A DNA stretch of 64,000 bases from Bog-756 sp963738545 (lineage in GTDB: Bacteria; Actinomycetota; Acidimicrobiia; Acidimicrobiales; RAAP-2), in assembly GCA_963738545.1 (NCBI GenBank), contig CAVTXA010000002.1, forward strand, positions 1 to 64,000, given 5' to 3'. Under the pieces are notes generated by a model that searched no databases, was not told the origin of the DNA, and was given only the letters and a program-made list of their open reading frames with translations. The first letter of the stretch is position 1. Every line of letters begins with the position of its first letter. Positions 8,582 through 17,354 of the stretch are shown in pieces. The translations under genes were made by a program, and so were the position numbers.

Positions 8582-8814
8582 GCAGAACTCCTTCACCCCG
8601 ACAGCGCCCGGATGAGAACAGTCGCTTAGCGAGGACGACACGTGATGTCGCTCGTTCCCGTGCTCGCGATGAACGCAACTGTGCGCAGTGGTTCGCCCGC
8701 TTTGAAGAGCGCTGCGAAGAGCCCACTGGTCGGCCGAGCCGCAGCGAGGTCCGGCGGCTGCAGAAGGAGCTCGCGGCTCTGCGTCGATTGGTCACGGGTG
8801 AGCAGATCCCGTAG
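8578..8814 (+). CDS. Small basic protein, second of the coupled pair
   Basis: A 78-residue, strongly Arg-rich product (SRARDERNCAQWFARFEERC, then RPSRSEVRRLQKELAALRRL). The second half is predicted from sequence to be one long charged helix, possibly a coiled coil. Its start overlaps the previous stop (ATGA at 8578-8581). No family is recognised. The basic helix would suit DNA binding or a recombination accessory role, but that is only an inference from charge and location. Confidence 0.45.
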   Translation: MSRTPSPRQRPDENSRLARTTRDVARSRARDERNCAQWFARFEERCEEPTGRPSRSEVRRLQKELAALRRLVTGEQIP

Positions 8815-8965
8815 GCCGTCGGGCGCACTTGCCCTCAAATCCACTGTCCCTCAGGACCACCAGGTGGTTGATTTCAGGAGGCAGGGGGACGACCACCCAT
8901 CCGAGGAGAGGCCCGGACGTAGAGGCCGCGCCGATCTGGTCCTATTGGTCCCTCCGCCAAAGACC

Positions 8966-9238
8966 ATGCCCGTAGGCACGGTTGAAGCAGTGCACAAGCC
9001 TGGCAACAAGTTGTTAGGCAAACCGACGCGAAGCAGTCGTCAGAGAGAGGCCGGGGAGTGGATCGAGCGCCAACTCCTGTCCGCCCCCTGTCTGACAGAA
9101 GATCGCTGGCAGAGGATTGCCAGGATCCTTCATCGCCAGACGACCTCGATGCGGTCCGGCGAGAAGCGTCCGCCTTTGACGGCCGCGGGATTGACGATCA
9201 CAGATCCGAGTACGGACTCGATGATCGCCCGCCGCTGA
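8966..9238 (+). CDS. Doubtful small ORF converging on the recombinase
   Basis: From ATG 8966 the frame reads KPGNKLLGKPTRSSRQREAG, EWIERQLLSAPCLTEDRWQR and IARILH, which has the look of a real helical protein. It then continues for about 35 residues through the antisense of the recombinase C-terminus. The coding-like part ends near 9130, where the recombinase stops, so the last part may be an artefact of a lost stop. No function can be given. Confidence 0.3.
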   Translation: MPVGTVEAVHKPGNKLLGKPTRSSRQREAGEWIERQLLSAPCLTEDRWQRIARILHRQTTSMRSGEKRPPLTAAGLTITDPSTDSMIARR

Positions 9239-10521
9239 TCGACATCGAGGCCCGGCCACAGCTCGTCGAGATTTGTCGGGCGATTCGCAGCAACCGAACG
9301 CTCTCGCAGGAACTCCGCTTGTTCCGCTCGGAGGTGACTGGCTCGGTCTTCGAGCTTCTGTACGGCAGGAAAGACAACTTCCTTCGAGAGTTCGCCCTCG
9401 GTGAACGCGGCCATCAGCTCAGAGATCCGGCGCGTGGCCTCGGAGAGTTCGCCATCCCCTGACCAAGGCTCGACCTCGTCATCTAGTTCCCGACTGGACA
9501 GGTACGTGATGACAAGTTCTGTGACAAGAGCGTCGACCGGCTCGCCGGATACCGCGACCTTTCCGCATCCTCCGTTCGTCGTAGCCGACTTACAGACGTA
9601 CGTGTGGACGTCACGTCGACGATCCTTGTCCGAAGTCATCGGGGTCCCGCACAGGCCACAGCGGACAATGCCGGCCAGAAGACGCTTCCTTCCGCCTCGA
9701 TGAATGTGATTTCCGGACCGAGCCGGGTCCAAGAGCGTGGCCCGTAGCGCTTCCCAGGTCTCCAGATCGAGAATCGGCGGCCGCTGCGCCATGACCGGAT
9801 TCCCCTCTGCGTCCCGTGCTATCTCCCCCTGGTGGACTCTGAACCCCGCCATCCGAGGCGACAGCATCATCGCTCGGAGAGGTGCCTGCCTCCAGATGTT
9901 CCCATAGGAGGTCGTAACTCCCTGTGCATTCCAGCGTCGAGCAATTGCGTGGAGCGCGACTCCCGAGATGATGTCCGTCGCCGCTTCGCGGATCAGCTCC
10001 GCTTCACTCGGACGCAAAGTGACGCGGTCATCCTCGTACCCGAAGGCCCGGCGCGACGCCACCAAGACGCCACTCTGAGCGAGTTCGAGGTGTTTGCGCT
10101 TCAGCCGTCCTGGACGTGTCCATCGAGCTCTTGTTGGCAAACGCGACCAGTCACACGTGCCATGGTGCGCCCGTCGGGCGACGAGAGGTCGATGTCGCCC
10201 TGGACGGTGGCAAACGCCATGCCGTCCCGATCGTCGAAAATCTTGATGGCGCGTTCGAGATCCGCCGGCTGGCGGGCAAATCGATCTAGGTCGTACACGA
10301 CGCAGCCATCAACGAGCGCCGACCCTCAGATCTTCAAGCATCCGCTCAAACTGCTGCCGGATCACCTTCGTATTGAAGGCACTTACGTCATTGTCCACGT
10401 AGACCCGGGCGACCTCCCATCCCCGGAGGCGAGCAATCGTTCGGGCGTCCTCCTCCTGACGAGCGACACCAAGGCCTCGGCCCTCGCTGTCCTCAGAGAT
10501 GCGTGCGTAGATCGGCCACAT
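9130..10521 (-). pseudogene. Large serine recombinase (integrase), multiply frameshifted
   Basis: The start at 10521 reads MWPIYARISEDSEGRGLGVA, with the catalytic Ser of a resolvase domain, then RQQFERMLEDLRVGA. A frame change near 10310 leads to VVYDLDRFARQPADLERAIK and DLSSPDGRTMARV. Further changes near 10145 and 10110 lead through VAFANKSSMDTSR to RLKRKHLELAQSG. From there to 9130 the frame is open: a recombinase domain (ATDIISGVALHAIARRWNAQ), a zinc ribbon (CGLCGTPM with later CKSATTNGGC) and a coiled-coil C-terminus. This is the full architecture of a large serine integrase (about 450 residues), but at least three frameshifts should inactivate it. The gene lies right at the border where a conjugation gene is cut off, the normal place for such an integrase. 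Confidence 0.8.
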
Positions 10522-10545
10522 TCACGAGCAGTAGTTTAGCTGAAT
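10522..10545. other. Probable integration junction (att-like border)
   Basis: The VirB4-like reading frame follows its family up to the DEAWAIL segment (near 10555), then ends after about ten unrelated residues (SKLSIQLNYCS) at 10522. The recombinase start follows immediately. The change from conserved to unrelated sequence, together with the recombinase start, marks a likely crossover point. The matching border should lie left of position 1. Confidence 0.5.
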
Positions 10546-11523
10546 GCTGAGCTTGGAGAGGATGGCCCACGCCTCGTCGACCACCACGATGATCCGGTTG
10601 CGGTGTCGAGAGCGCACCGCACTCTGCAGCCACGCCGCCGCGCAGGCCATGAGCACCCCGAGGGCCGGCGAATGGTAGACGGCCGACAGATCGAGGACCA
10701 CGAGGGGTCCGTCGAGTCGGAGGCCCGGCGTGGTCGGTCCGTCGAACATGCCGCTCAGGTCCCCGTGGACCAGGCGCCGCAGCTCGAGGGCCACGTCCCG
10801 ACCGTCCTCCAGCAGCTCCGACCGGGTGGTGTGCAGGGCGCGGGAGGCCTCGGCGCCGGGCTCGAGCAGCGCCTCGGCCACCTGGGGGAGGGTGGGTGCC
10901 ACCATCCCCGTCCGCTGGGCCCGGGCGGTGGCCTCACCCAGCGCGGCGTCGATAGCCGCCCGCTCGCGGGGCTTCAGGTCCCGGCCCAGACAGGCCACGG
11001 CCAGCGACGAGGTCAGGACCACCCGTCGCCGTCGGGTCTCATCCCCCGGAGCCAGGGGGGCCGGGAGGGGGCCGGCGTCGGCCCGGCCGTCCGGGTCGGC
11101 AGGACTGGGTCGACGACCGGACCGGTCCGTCTCCTCGCCGGTGTCGAGCGGGTTGAGCCGGACGTCACCACCGGGACGGAGGGCCACCGGCCGGACGCCC
11201 CAGGCCTGGGCCAGCGGTCCGTACTCGCCCTTGGGGTCCACCACCCAGGCGTGACGGCCGAACACCGCCTGGCGCCACAGGTAGGACTTCACAAAGGAGC
11301 TCTTGCCCCGACCGATCTGGCCGAACACCACGGCGTTGGGATTGGTCACCACGCCCTGCCGGTAGAGGACGAAGGGGTCGTAGACGAAGGATCCGCCCAG
11401 CAGGTCGCGACCGATGAGAATGCCCTCGTGGCCGAGCCCGGCCTCGCTGACCAGTGGATAGGCGGCACAGAGGTGTCGGGTGGTGGCCACGTGGGCGGGC
11501 ACCCGGGGCGAGCGATCCCTCAC
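10522..11523 (-). pseudogene. VirB4/TraC-like conjugation ATPase, 3'-truncated at the integration border
   Basis: Type IV secretion ATPases of this family drive assembly and transfer through the conjugation channel. Visible features are a Walker A (GQIGRGKSSFVKS, about residues 70-82), DPKGEYGPLAQAWG after it, and a Walker B (NRIIVVVDEAWAIL, about residues 310-323). The family continues for well over 100 residues beyond Walker B, with motifs that sense nucleotide. Here the frame stops 11 residues after it, with sequence that does not look like the family. The start (11521-11523) overlaps the stop of the SCO6880-like gene by four bases. Loss of the C-terminus should abolish function. Confidence 0.7.
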
Positions 11524-13091
11524 GACAGACCCCGCCCCAGGGGTAGCCCGCAGGCGAAGGCCACGTCCTGTTCACCGTAGAGCAGTCGGAGCTCGATCCG
11601 GGACTGGCCGGCCGCCTGCTCCAGGGCGGCCCGGGCCGTGGCGAGCTCCGGGCGGGTGTCGGCCGTCAACGTGACGTAGCCGGTGAACCGGTACTGGGCA
11701 TGGCCCTCGGCCAGCTCGGTGTCGCGCTCTTCCACCCCCTCCTTCTCGCGGGTGTGGCGGGCGGTCACGAGGAAACCGCCCCGGCGGCGCATCTCCCCGT
11801 CGGCGATGTCGGCCGTCCGGGCCTGGGCCACCTGGCGGGCGGCACGGGCCGGGCTGACCGGCTCCATGGTGAGCACGACGGTCCGCCGCAGCGACGAGAA
11901 CAGCACCGGCCCGAGGAAGTCCGGCGTGACATCGACCCGGGGCCATTCGGCGATCCAATAGGTGGCGTGCCACGTGCCGTCGGTGCGGACCGCGTCCCAG
12001 TGGGGATCCACGGTCATGGGCCACGGCCACGACGGCCCCACGGCCACCGGTGGCCGGGAGCCCGGGTCGCTGACGTCGCCTCCGGGCCGTCCCCCCGGTG
12101 CGTAGGACTCGCCCACGGCCCGGGCCAGGGCCACGGGACCGAGCACGCCGTCCACGCTGATGTCGGCTCCGTCGAGGGCCCGGTGTAGCGAGAGCACCTC
12201 CCGGTTCAGGACGGCGGCGAGGCCGACCAGGCCGCGACCGGACGCCCGGATCGACCGCGACGAGCGTGAGGTGTGGACGGACAGGGCCAGCAGCACCTGA
12301 TGACGACGGGTCACCGGGGAGGACTCGTCGACCAGCGCCCGGTAGGAACGGCCCGCAGGCGTGTCGGCCCCGAGGACCGCGTGCTTCGACCAGTGCGCCA
12401 GGACGGACCGGCCGTCGTCGGGGAGGCACGACTCGATCCACTGGATGCGGTGGACATCGGAGCCCTCCCGGGCCATGGCCGAGAGGACACGGGCCCACGA
12501 AGCGATGCGCGCGTCCTGGTCGCCGGGACCGAGGAGGGCGAAGCTGTGCCCGCGCACCGCCAGCACCGCGGTGGCCGTCCGGGACGGCCGGTCGAGCACC
12601 ATGCCCACCTCGAACGTCGACCCCTCGGCAGCGAAGGGCACCGACTCGATGCAGAGCCCACCGAATACCGGCGCGCCCCGCCCCGGGCGACCCCGGGGGG
12701 AGCCCGGCGGAGGCCCACCGAGTTCCACGGTCCGGCCGCCCACCTGCCCGTCGCCGTCCACGGACACGCGGTGCCCGTCCCGCGGCCCCGGAGCATGTTG
12801 TCGACCGTCACCCGAGGATCGGGACAGGAGCCATCGGGCGGCCAGGGGCAACCACTGCTCCCCGGTCCGACCGGCGATGGGCCAGAAGGCCAGTCCCGTC
12901 CCCACGGCGAGGCCCACCACGGCGATCAGGATCCCCATCACCGACGGTTGCCAACGGAGGGCCACCACCCCGACCACCAGGCTGGACGCCACCGTGGCGA
13001 TCTGGCCGCCCCGCCATCCGGCGATCACCCCCCTCCGCTCCAGAGGCGAGAACCGGTAGCGGACCCGGCCCTCGCGCTCAGTCCCGGCCAT
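11520..13091 (-). CDS. SCO6880-like conjugative transfer protein
   Basis: A 523-residue protein with two hydrophobic segments near the N-terminus (about residues 33-50 and 52-72; VASSLVVGVVALRW and MGILIAVVGLAVGTGLAFWP) and a large cytoplasmic part. It resembles the actinobacterial SCO6880 family, which is found with VirB4-like ATPases in integrative conjugative elements and combines a PrgI-like membrane part with a soluble domain. Recognisable blocks include TWHATYWIAEWPRVDVTPDF and RRRGGFLVTARHTREKEGV. It overlaps the TrbL-like gene upstream by 14 bases and the ATPase downstream by 4, so all three form one transcription unit. It looks intact. Confidence 0.6.
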   Translation of the reverse strand: MAGTEREGRVRYRFSPLERRGVIAGWRGGQIATVASSLVVGVVALRWQPSVMGILIAVVGLAVGTGLAFWPIAGRTGEQWLPLAARWLLSRSSGDGRQHAPGPRDGHRVSVDGDGQVGGRTVELGGPPPGSPRGRPGRGAPVFGGLCIESVPFAAEGSTFEVGMVLDRPSRTATAVLAVRGHSFALLGPGDQDARIASWARVLSAMAREGSDVHRIQWIESCLPDDGRSVLAHWSKHAVLGADTPAGRSYRALVDESSPVTRRHQVLLALSVHTSRSSRSIRASGRGLVGLAAVLNREVLSLHRALDGADISVDGVLGPVALARAVGESYAPGGRPGGDVSDPGSRPPVAVGPSWPWPMTVDPHWDAVRTDGTWHATYWIAEWPRVDVTPDFLGPVLFSSLRRTVVLTMEPVSPARAARQVAQARTADIADGEMRRRGGFLVTARHTREKEGVEERDTELAEGHAQYRFTGYVTLTADTRPELATARAALEQAAGQSRIELRLLYGEQDVAFACGLPLGRGLS

Positions 13092-14667
13092 CGGAGTGGT
13101 CCGGGGCCTGGGACGGATCGATCAACCGTGGGCCGAGCGTGTCCCGGCCCAGAGCGGCGGGCCGGTGGGCCCCCGACGCCCGGGGCAGGGGGAGGGGCTC
13201 CCCACCCGTCGGCCGACGGGTTCCGTCCGAGGAGCCGGCCCCGGCCGGATCAGGCGGCCGGGGCGACGATGCCGACCCCCACGACCCGAGCGCGGCCCTC
13301 CCCTCACCGTTGGCCACCGCGGTCGCCTCGGCGTGGATCGGGTACAGGGGGACCCCACTCCCGGGACGCTCCACGGTTCCCACCCCGGTGGCCTTGGCGG
13401 TCGACGGCCCGAGGTCCGGGCGGCCACCGAGGGAGCCGCCATCCCCGGACGACCCTCCTCGACCGCGGGCGCCGGCTTCGGGTCCACCTGTCGTCCGACC
13501 GGTCGGACCACCACTCAGTACGGCTCCGAGGGCGCCCCCGGTCATGGCCGCTCCGGCGGCGGCCACGGCGCCGGCCGAGGCCTTCTGCATGGCCGTGTGG
13601 GCCAGGCCGCGCACCGGGGCCGAGACCGAGGCGCGTCCCTGGCGGCTGAGGGCCTCGAGGTGGCCCACCGCCCCGGCCTCGACGAAGGGGAGGAGGCGGA
13701 AGAGGGCCCACGGGGCGAAGGCCGACAGCATGAGCAGGGCGGCACCGCCGAGCACGGCGGTGAACCCGCCGCCCCCCGGGGGCGTGGCGCCCGGATCGAG
13801 GGGGTTGGTCGAGCCGGCCGGCGTGGACCCCGTGCCACCGGCCATGGCGCCCACGGCCAGGCTCAGGACCGAGACGATCACGAACTTCCCCAGGATCAGG
13901 GCCACCAGCGTGTCGACCAGGCGGCGACACCAGTGGGCGATGGCCGGCCAGGCCAGACTGGCCAGGGCCAGGGGGAGGAAGAGGACGGCCACGTAGACGG
14001 CGGCGGCCCGGATGAGCAGCTCCACCCACACCATCACGGCTCCGACGACCACGGCCAGCGCCCCCAGGAAGACCACGAACGCCGGGGCGGACGGCTGGCC
14101 GGTGGCGGCCAGCGGACCGGAGAGGCCGGCCAGGACCGAGGACATGAAGTGCCCACTGTCCAGCCCGGCCCCGTGGGCCACGGCACTGCTCATGGCGTCG
14201 GTCACCGACAGTCCGAGCTGCACCAGCTGCACGGCCACGGCCGTCAGCAGCACGGCCAGGGGGACGTTGACCAGGACCGAGCGCACCAACGACGAGAGGT
14301 CCTGCCGGTAGACGGACTGGACGATCCCGAGCAGCAGCAGGGGCACGATCACCACCGCCGCCAGTTCGGCCATGGTTGCGTAGTGGGCGCTGAACCACGA
14401 GGCGCCGAGGTCGATGGAGGTGGTCTGCCCGATGACCGTACCGATCTGGGCCAGCAGCCACGATGCCCCCTGGGAGACCCAGTCGCCCAGACCGCTCAGC
14501 ACGCTGTCGACCCCGAAGCCGACCACACTGGATGCCGCCGAGCCCACGGCGCTGGACGCGGCCGAGGCCACCTGACACACCGCGCCGACTCCTGTGGCCG
14601 CCAGGGCGGCGGCGGCGGCCGGACAGGCCGCGGCGTGAAGGCCGGGGGCGGCGGCGAGGGCGCTCAT
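13078..14667 (-). CDS. TrbL/VirB6-like membrane protein of the conjugation module
   Basis: A 529-residue product starting at ATG 14667, which overlaps the stop of the DUF6112-like gene. After an Ala-rich N-terminus it has six or more hydrophobic segments between about residues 80 and 340 (for example ELAAVVIVPLLLLGIVQSVY, VLVNVPLAVLLTAVAVQLVQ, AFVVFLGALAVVVGAVMVWV). A Gly/Pro/Ser-rich tail of about 170 residues follows and looks disordered. This layout is that of TrbL/VirB6-type inner-membrane channel subunits of type IV secretion. The open frame extends upstream to 15108 but that part is antisense-like low-complexity sequence, so I did not use it. Confidence 0.6.
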   Translation of the reverse strand: MSALAAAPGLHAAACPAAAAALAATGVGAVCQVASAASSAVGSAASSVVGFGVDSVLSGLGDWVSQGASWLLAQIGTVIGQTTSIDLGASWFSAHYATMAELAAVVIVPLLLLGIVQSVYRQDLSSLVRSVLVNVPLAVLLTAVAVQLVQLGLSVTDAMSSAVAHGAGLDSGHFMSSVLAGLSGPLAATGQPSAPAFVVFLGALAVVVGAVMVWVELLIRAAAVYVAVLFLPLALASLAWPAIAHWCRRLVDTLVALILGKFVIVSVLSLAVGAMAGGTGSTPAGSTNPLDPGATPPGGGGFTAVLGGAALLMLSAFAPWALFRLLPFVEAGAVGHLEALSRQGRASVSAPVRGLAHTAMQKASAGAVAAAGAAMTGGALGAVLSGGPTGRTTGGPEAGARGRGGSSGDGGSLGGRPDLGPSTAKATGVGTVERPGSGVPLYPIHAEATAVANGEGRAALGSWGSASSPRPPDPAGAGSSDGTRRPTGGEPLPLPRASGAHRPAALGRDTLGPRLIDPSQAPDHSDGRD

Positions 14668-15080
14668 CCGCCGTGGACGCCGGTTCCGGCGGTATAGAAG
14701 AAGTTCACGATGCCGGGCCCGGCGCCGATCAGCAGTGCGGCCAGGCCCGAGATCAGGACGGCCCGCCGACCGACGAAGCTCTGCTGGTAGTTCTGGCCGT
14801 GGGAGCCGAGGGCCCACGCCGCCGCACCGATGACCAGTCCGACCAGGGCGAGCGCCAGGGCCCAGAACTGCAGCCCGTTCATCAGATTCTGGAGCAGGGC
14901 GCCCCCCGGCAGCTGGTCCGCCTGGGGCTTCATGCCCACCACCTCGACGACGAGTCGGACGGGACCCCGGTGGAGGGAGCCGGCGTGGGGGCCGACCCGG
15001 GCCCCGGCGGTGATCCTGCCGAGCACGGCCAGGGGCTCGGACGCTACGGGAGGGAGGGCGGGAAGCAGGGTGGCGGGCAT
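14664..15080 (-). CDS. DUF6112-like small membrane protein of the conjugation module
   Basis: A 138-residue protein, first gene of the minus-strand conjugation operon. The second half carries two hydrophobic helices (FWALALALVGLVIGAAAWAL and VLISGLAALLIGAGPGIVNF) joined by a short HGQNYQQSFVGRR loop. This is the pattern of DUF6112 proteins found beside TrbL- and SCO6880-like genes and reminiscent of VirB2-type pilins. The start can be ATG 15080 or the adjoining GTG 15083. No strong ribosome site is seen, but a promoter lies close enough upstream for a leaderless or very short-leader mRNA. Confidence 0.55.
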   Translation of the reverse strand: MPATLLPALPPVASEPLAVLGRITAGARVGPHAGSLHRGPVRLVVEVVGMKPQADQLPGGALLQNLMNGLQFWALALALVGLVIGAAAWALGSHGQNYQQSFVGRRAVLISGLAALLIGAGPGIVNFFYTAGTGVHGG

Positions 15081-15086
15081 CACGCC

Positions 15087-15115
15087 AGCGTACGGAGCCC
15101 TGTACCAACTTTCAA
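15087..15115 (-). promoter_or_regulatory. Candidate promoter of the conjugation operon
   Basis: On the minus strand TTGAAA (15110-15115) is followed after exactly 17 bases by TACGCT (15087-15092), 6 bases before the GTG/ATG starts at 15083/15080. It sits in a short AT-rich island that stands out between two GC-rich genes. The spacing to the start suggests a leaderless message. Confidence 0.4.
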
Positions 15116-15198
15116 TACTTTTTATGTTATTTCAATGTTTCTCTAGCCAGGCCGGGCGGATCATCACGCCTGGTCCACCGGCCTGCCATGCTTAGGCA

Positions 15199-16437
15199 GT
15201 GAAGCAGTACGTGATCGGCTACATCGTCCTCGGCGTTGTAGCCGTGCTGGGCATCATCATCGCCGCCCGTCTGGGACGCCGGTCCGGGCGCCGGGCCCTC
15301 CAGCAGCGTCTGGTCTCCCTGTCCAACCGGCTCGGGGTCGAGCCGCCCGACGAGGGCGGGATCGAGCCGATCCTCGGTCACCTGGAGAAGGTCACCGGCG
15401 AGGCCGCCGAGGCCGTGACCGAGTCCAGCTCGGATGCCATCCGGCTCCGGCGGGCCCTCGACACCCTCCCCCAGGGGGTCATCGTGTGCGACGAGAACGG
15501 GGACATCGCCTTCCAGAACGCCCGGGCCACCGGCCTGATGAACAACCGGCACGGTGACGCCCTGGCCGCCCAGGCCGTGACCGAGCTGCTGGAGAACGCC
15601 TGGACCGACGGATCCGCCGAACGGACCCTCGACCTCTACGGGCCCCCACGCCAGACCCTGGCCGTGCGCACCCGTCTGATCGACGACGGGCGGAGACCGC
15701 TCGGCGTGATCGCCATCATCGAGGACGTCTCGGACCGGCGGCGGCTCGAGGAGGTGCGCCGGGACTTCGTCGCCAACGTGAGCCACGAGCTGAAGACGCC
15801 CATCGGGGCCCTCGGGCTCCTGGCCGAGACCCTCACCGTCGAACCCGATCCCGAGGTGGCCCAGCGCCTGGCGTCGCGCATCCACACCGAGGCCTTCCGG
15901 GTCAGCCGGATCATCGACGACCTGCTCGACCTCTCCCGGATCGAGTCCGAGGAGGCACCTCCCCGCGAGCCCATCCTGGTGAACCTGGTGATGGCCGAGG
16001 CGGTGGAGCGGGTGCGGTCCGCAGCCGAGCAACGAAGGATTACCATCGAGCTCAATGAGCCAAGCCCCCCGGTGCACGTGCTGGGCGACCGCCGCCAACT
16101 GGTCTCGGCCATCCACAGCCTGCTCGAGAACGCCGTGACCTTCTCCTACGAGGACACCGCCGTGCAGGTCCTGGGCGTCCGGGAGAACGGCGAGGTCCGG
16201 CTGTCGGTCACCGACGTCGGCGTGGGCATCCCCGCCCGCGACCTCGACCGGATCTTCGAGCGCTTCTACCGGGTCGACCACGGCCGGGGCCGGGACACCG
16301 GCGGCACCGGACTCGGGCTCTCCATCGTGCGCCACGTGGCCAGCAACCACCAGGGCCGGGTCGAGGTCGACTCACGCGAAGGCCAGGGCTCGACCTTCAC
16401 CCTCATCCTCCCCAGCCCCCCGGAGTACTCCTCATGA
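15199..16437 (+). CDS. senX3: SenX3-like sensor histidine kinase
   Basis: A 412-residue membrane kinase, probably the phosphate-responsive partner of RegX3. It has one N-terminal membrane helix (about residues 4-23, IGYIVLGVVAVLGIIIAA) and a PAS-like domain (about residues 90-170, LDTLPQGVIVCDENGDIAFQ). A dimerisation box follows with the phospho-accepting His196 (FVANVSHELKTPIGALGLLA). The ATPase domain shows N (LLENAVTFS), G1 (VTDVGVGIP), F (IFERFYRVD) and G2 (GGTGLGLSIV) boxes. Start is GTG 15199; the ribosome site is weak. The stop overlaps the regX3 ATG by four bases. All catalytic elements are present. Confidence 0.8.
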   Translation: MKQYVIGYIVLGVVAVLGIIIAARLGRRSGRRALQQRLVSLSNRLGVEPPDEGGIEPILGHLEKVTGEAAEAVTESSSDAIRLRRALDTLPQGVIVCDENGDIAFQNARATGLMNNRHGDALAAQAVTELLENAWTDGSAERTLDLYGPPRQTLAVRTRLIDDGRRPLGVIAIIEDVSDRRRLEEVRRDFVANVSHELKTPIGALGLLAETLTVEPDPEVAQRLASRIHTEAFRVSRIIDDLLDLSRIESEEAPPREPILVNLVMAEAVERVRSAAEQRRITIELNEPSPPVHVLGDRRQLVSAIHSLLENAVTFSYEDTAVQVLGVRENGEVRLSVTDVGVGIPARDLDRIFERFYRVDHGRGRDTGGTGLGLSIVRHVASNHQGRVEVDSREGQGSTFTLILPSPPEYSS

Positions 16438-17297
16438 GCGCCAAGGCCGACAGCGCCAAGAAGTCCGCCCCGAGCGGGAAGTCCGAGAAGGCGGACAAGG
16501 CCGACGCCTCCGACCGATCGGGCGAGGCCCCAGCGGAGGACCAGACCCAGACCAAGGTCCTCCTGGCCGAGGACGACGAGTCCTTCGTCGACGCGCTGGT
16601 CATCGGACTGTCGCGCGAGGGCTTTGACGTCACCGTGGCCCGCGACGGCAACGAGGCCCTCCGGCTGTTCGCCTCCGAGGATCCGGACCTGGTGCTGTTG
16701 GACCTGATGCTGCCGAGGCTGTCGGGCATCGACGTCTGTCGCTCCATCCGGGCCCAGTCCTCGGTGCCCATCATCATGGTCACGGCCAAGGGCACGGAGA
16801 TCGACACGGTCGTCGGACTCGAGGTGGGCGCCGACGACTACGTGGCCAAGCCCTACCGTCTGCGCGAGTTGGTGGCCCGGATGCGGGCGGTGCTCCGGCG
16901 GACGCCGGGGAGCGAGACCTCCCGGGACCGGGACCCGGCCGACGCCTCGGCCTCGGACCGGCGCAGCACCGACCGGAGGACCGGGAGCGCGGTGCTCGAG
17001 GCCGGGGGGATCCAGATCGACCCCGACCGGCACCTGGTGTTCATCCGTGGCGACGAGGTCCACCTCCGGCGCAAGGAGTTCGAGCTCCTCTCGCTGCTCA
17101 TGGAGAACACCGGCCGCCTGCTGACCCGGGACGTGCTCATCGACCGGGTCTGGGGATCGGACTACTTCGGCGACACCAAGACCCTCGACGTGCACATCAA
17201 GCGCCTGCGCAGCCACGTGGAGGAGGACCCCTCCTCACCCAAGCTGATCACCACCATCCGGGGTGTCGGCTACCGGTTCGACGCCCCGCGCGACTGA
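16434..17297 (+). CDS. regX3: RegX3-like OmpR-family response regulator
   Basis: A 287-residue regulator. The receiver domain (about residues 40-160) has acidic residues in LLAEDDESF, the phospho-acceptor Asp90 in LVLLDLMLPRLSG, Thr in VTAKGTE and Lys in VAKPYRL. The winged-helix domain (about residues 190-285) has the DNA-recognition segment TLDVHIKRLRSHVEED and ends in the typical RGVGYRFD. An unusual Lys/Ser/Ala-rich extension of about 40 residues precedes the receiver. The ATGA overlap with senX3 supports this start despite that extension. It likely controls phosphate-starvation genes, as in mycobacteria. Confidence 0.8.
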   Translation: MSAKADSAKKSAPSGKSEKADKADASDRSGEAPAEDQTQTKVLLAEDDESFVDALVIGLSREGFDVTVARDGNEALRLFASEDPDLVLLDLMLPRLSGIDVCRSIRAQSSVPIIMVTAKGTEIDTVVGLEVGADDYVAKPYRLRELVARMRAVLRRTPGSETSRDRDPADASASDRRSTDRRTGSAVLEAGGIQIDPDRHLVFIRGDEVHLRRKEFELLSLLMENTGRLLTRDVLIDRVWGSDYFGDTKTLDVHIKRLRSHVEEDPSSPKLITTIRGVGYRFDAPRD

Positions 17298-17354
17298 GTC
17301 CGGCACGAGGACTGAGCCCTCCACGCGCCACTGAGCCTGCTTCGGCCCGTGGCT

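Noticed and set aside
12266..13996. Very long plus-strand open frames opposite the conjugation genes
   Set aside because: They are Arg/Pro/Gly-rich readings of the antisense of GC-rich genes; the minus-strand frames have membrane helices and family features.
15127..16350. Long minus-strand frame opposite senX3
   Set aside because: Composition is that of an antisense shadow (His, Gly, Asp, Val-rich) and the plus strand encodes a full histidine kinase.
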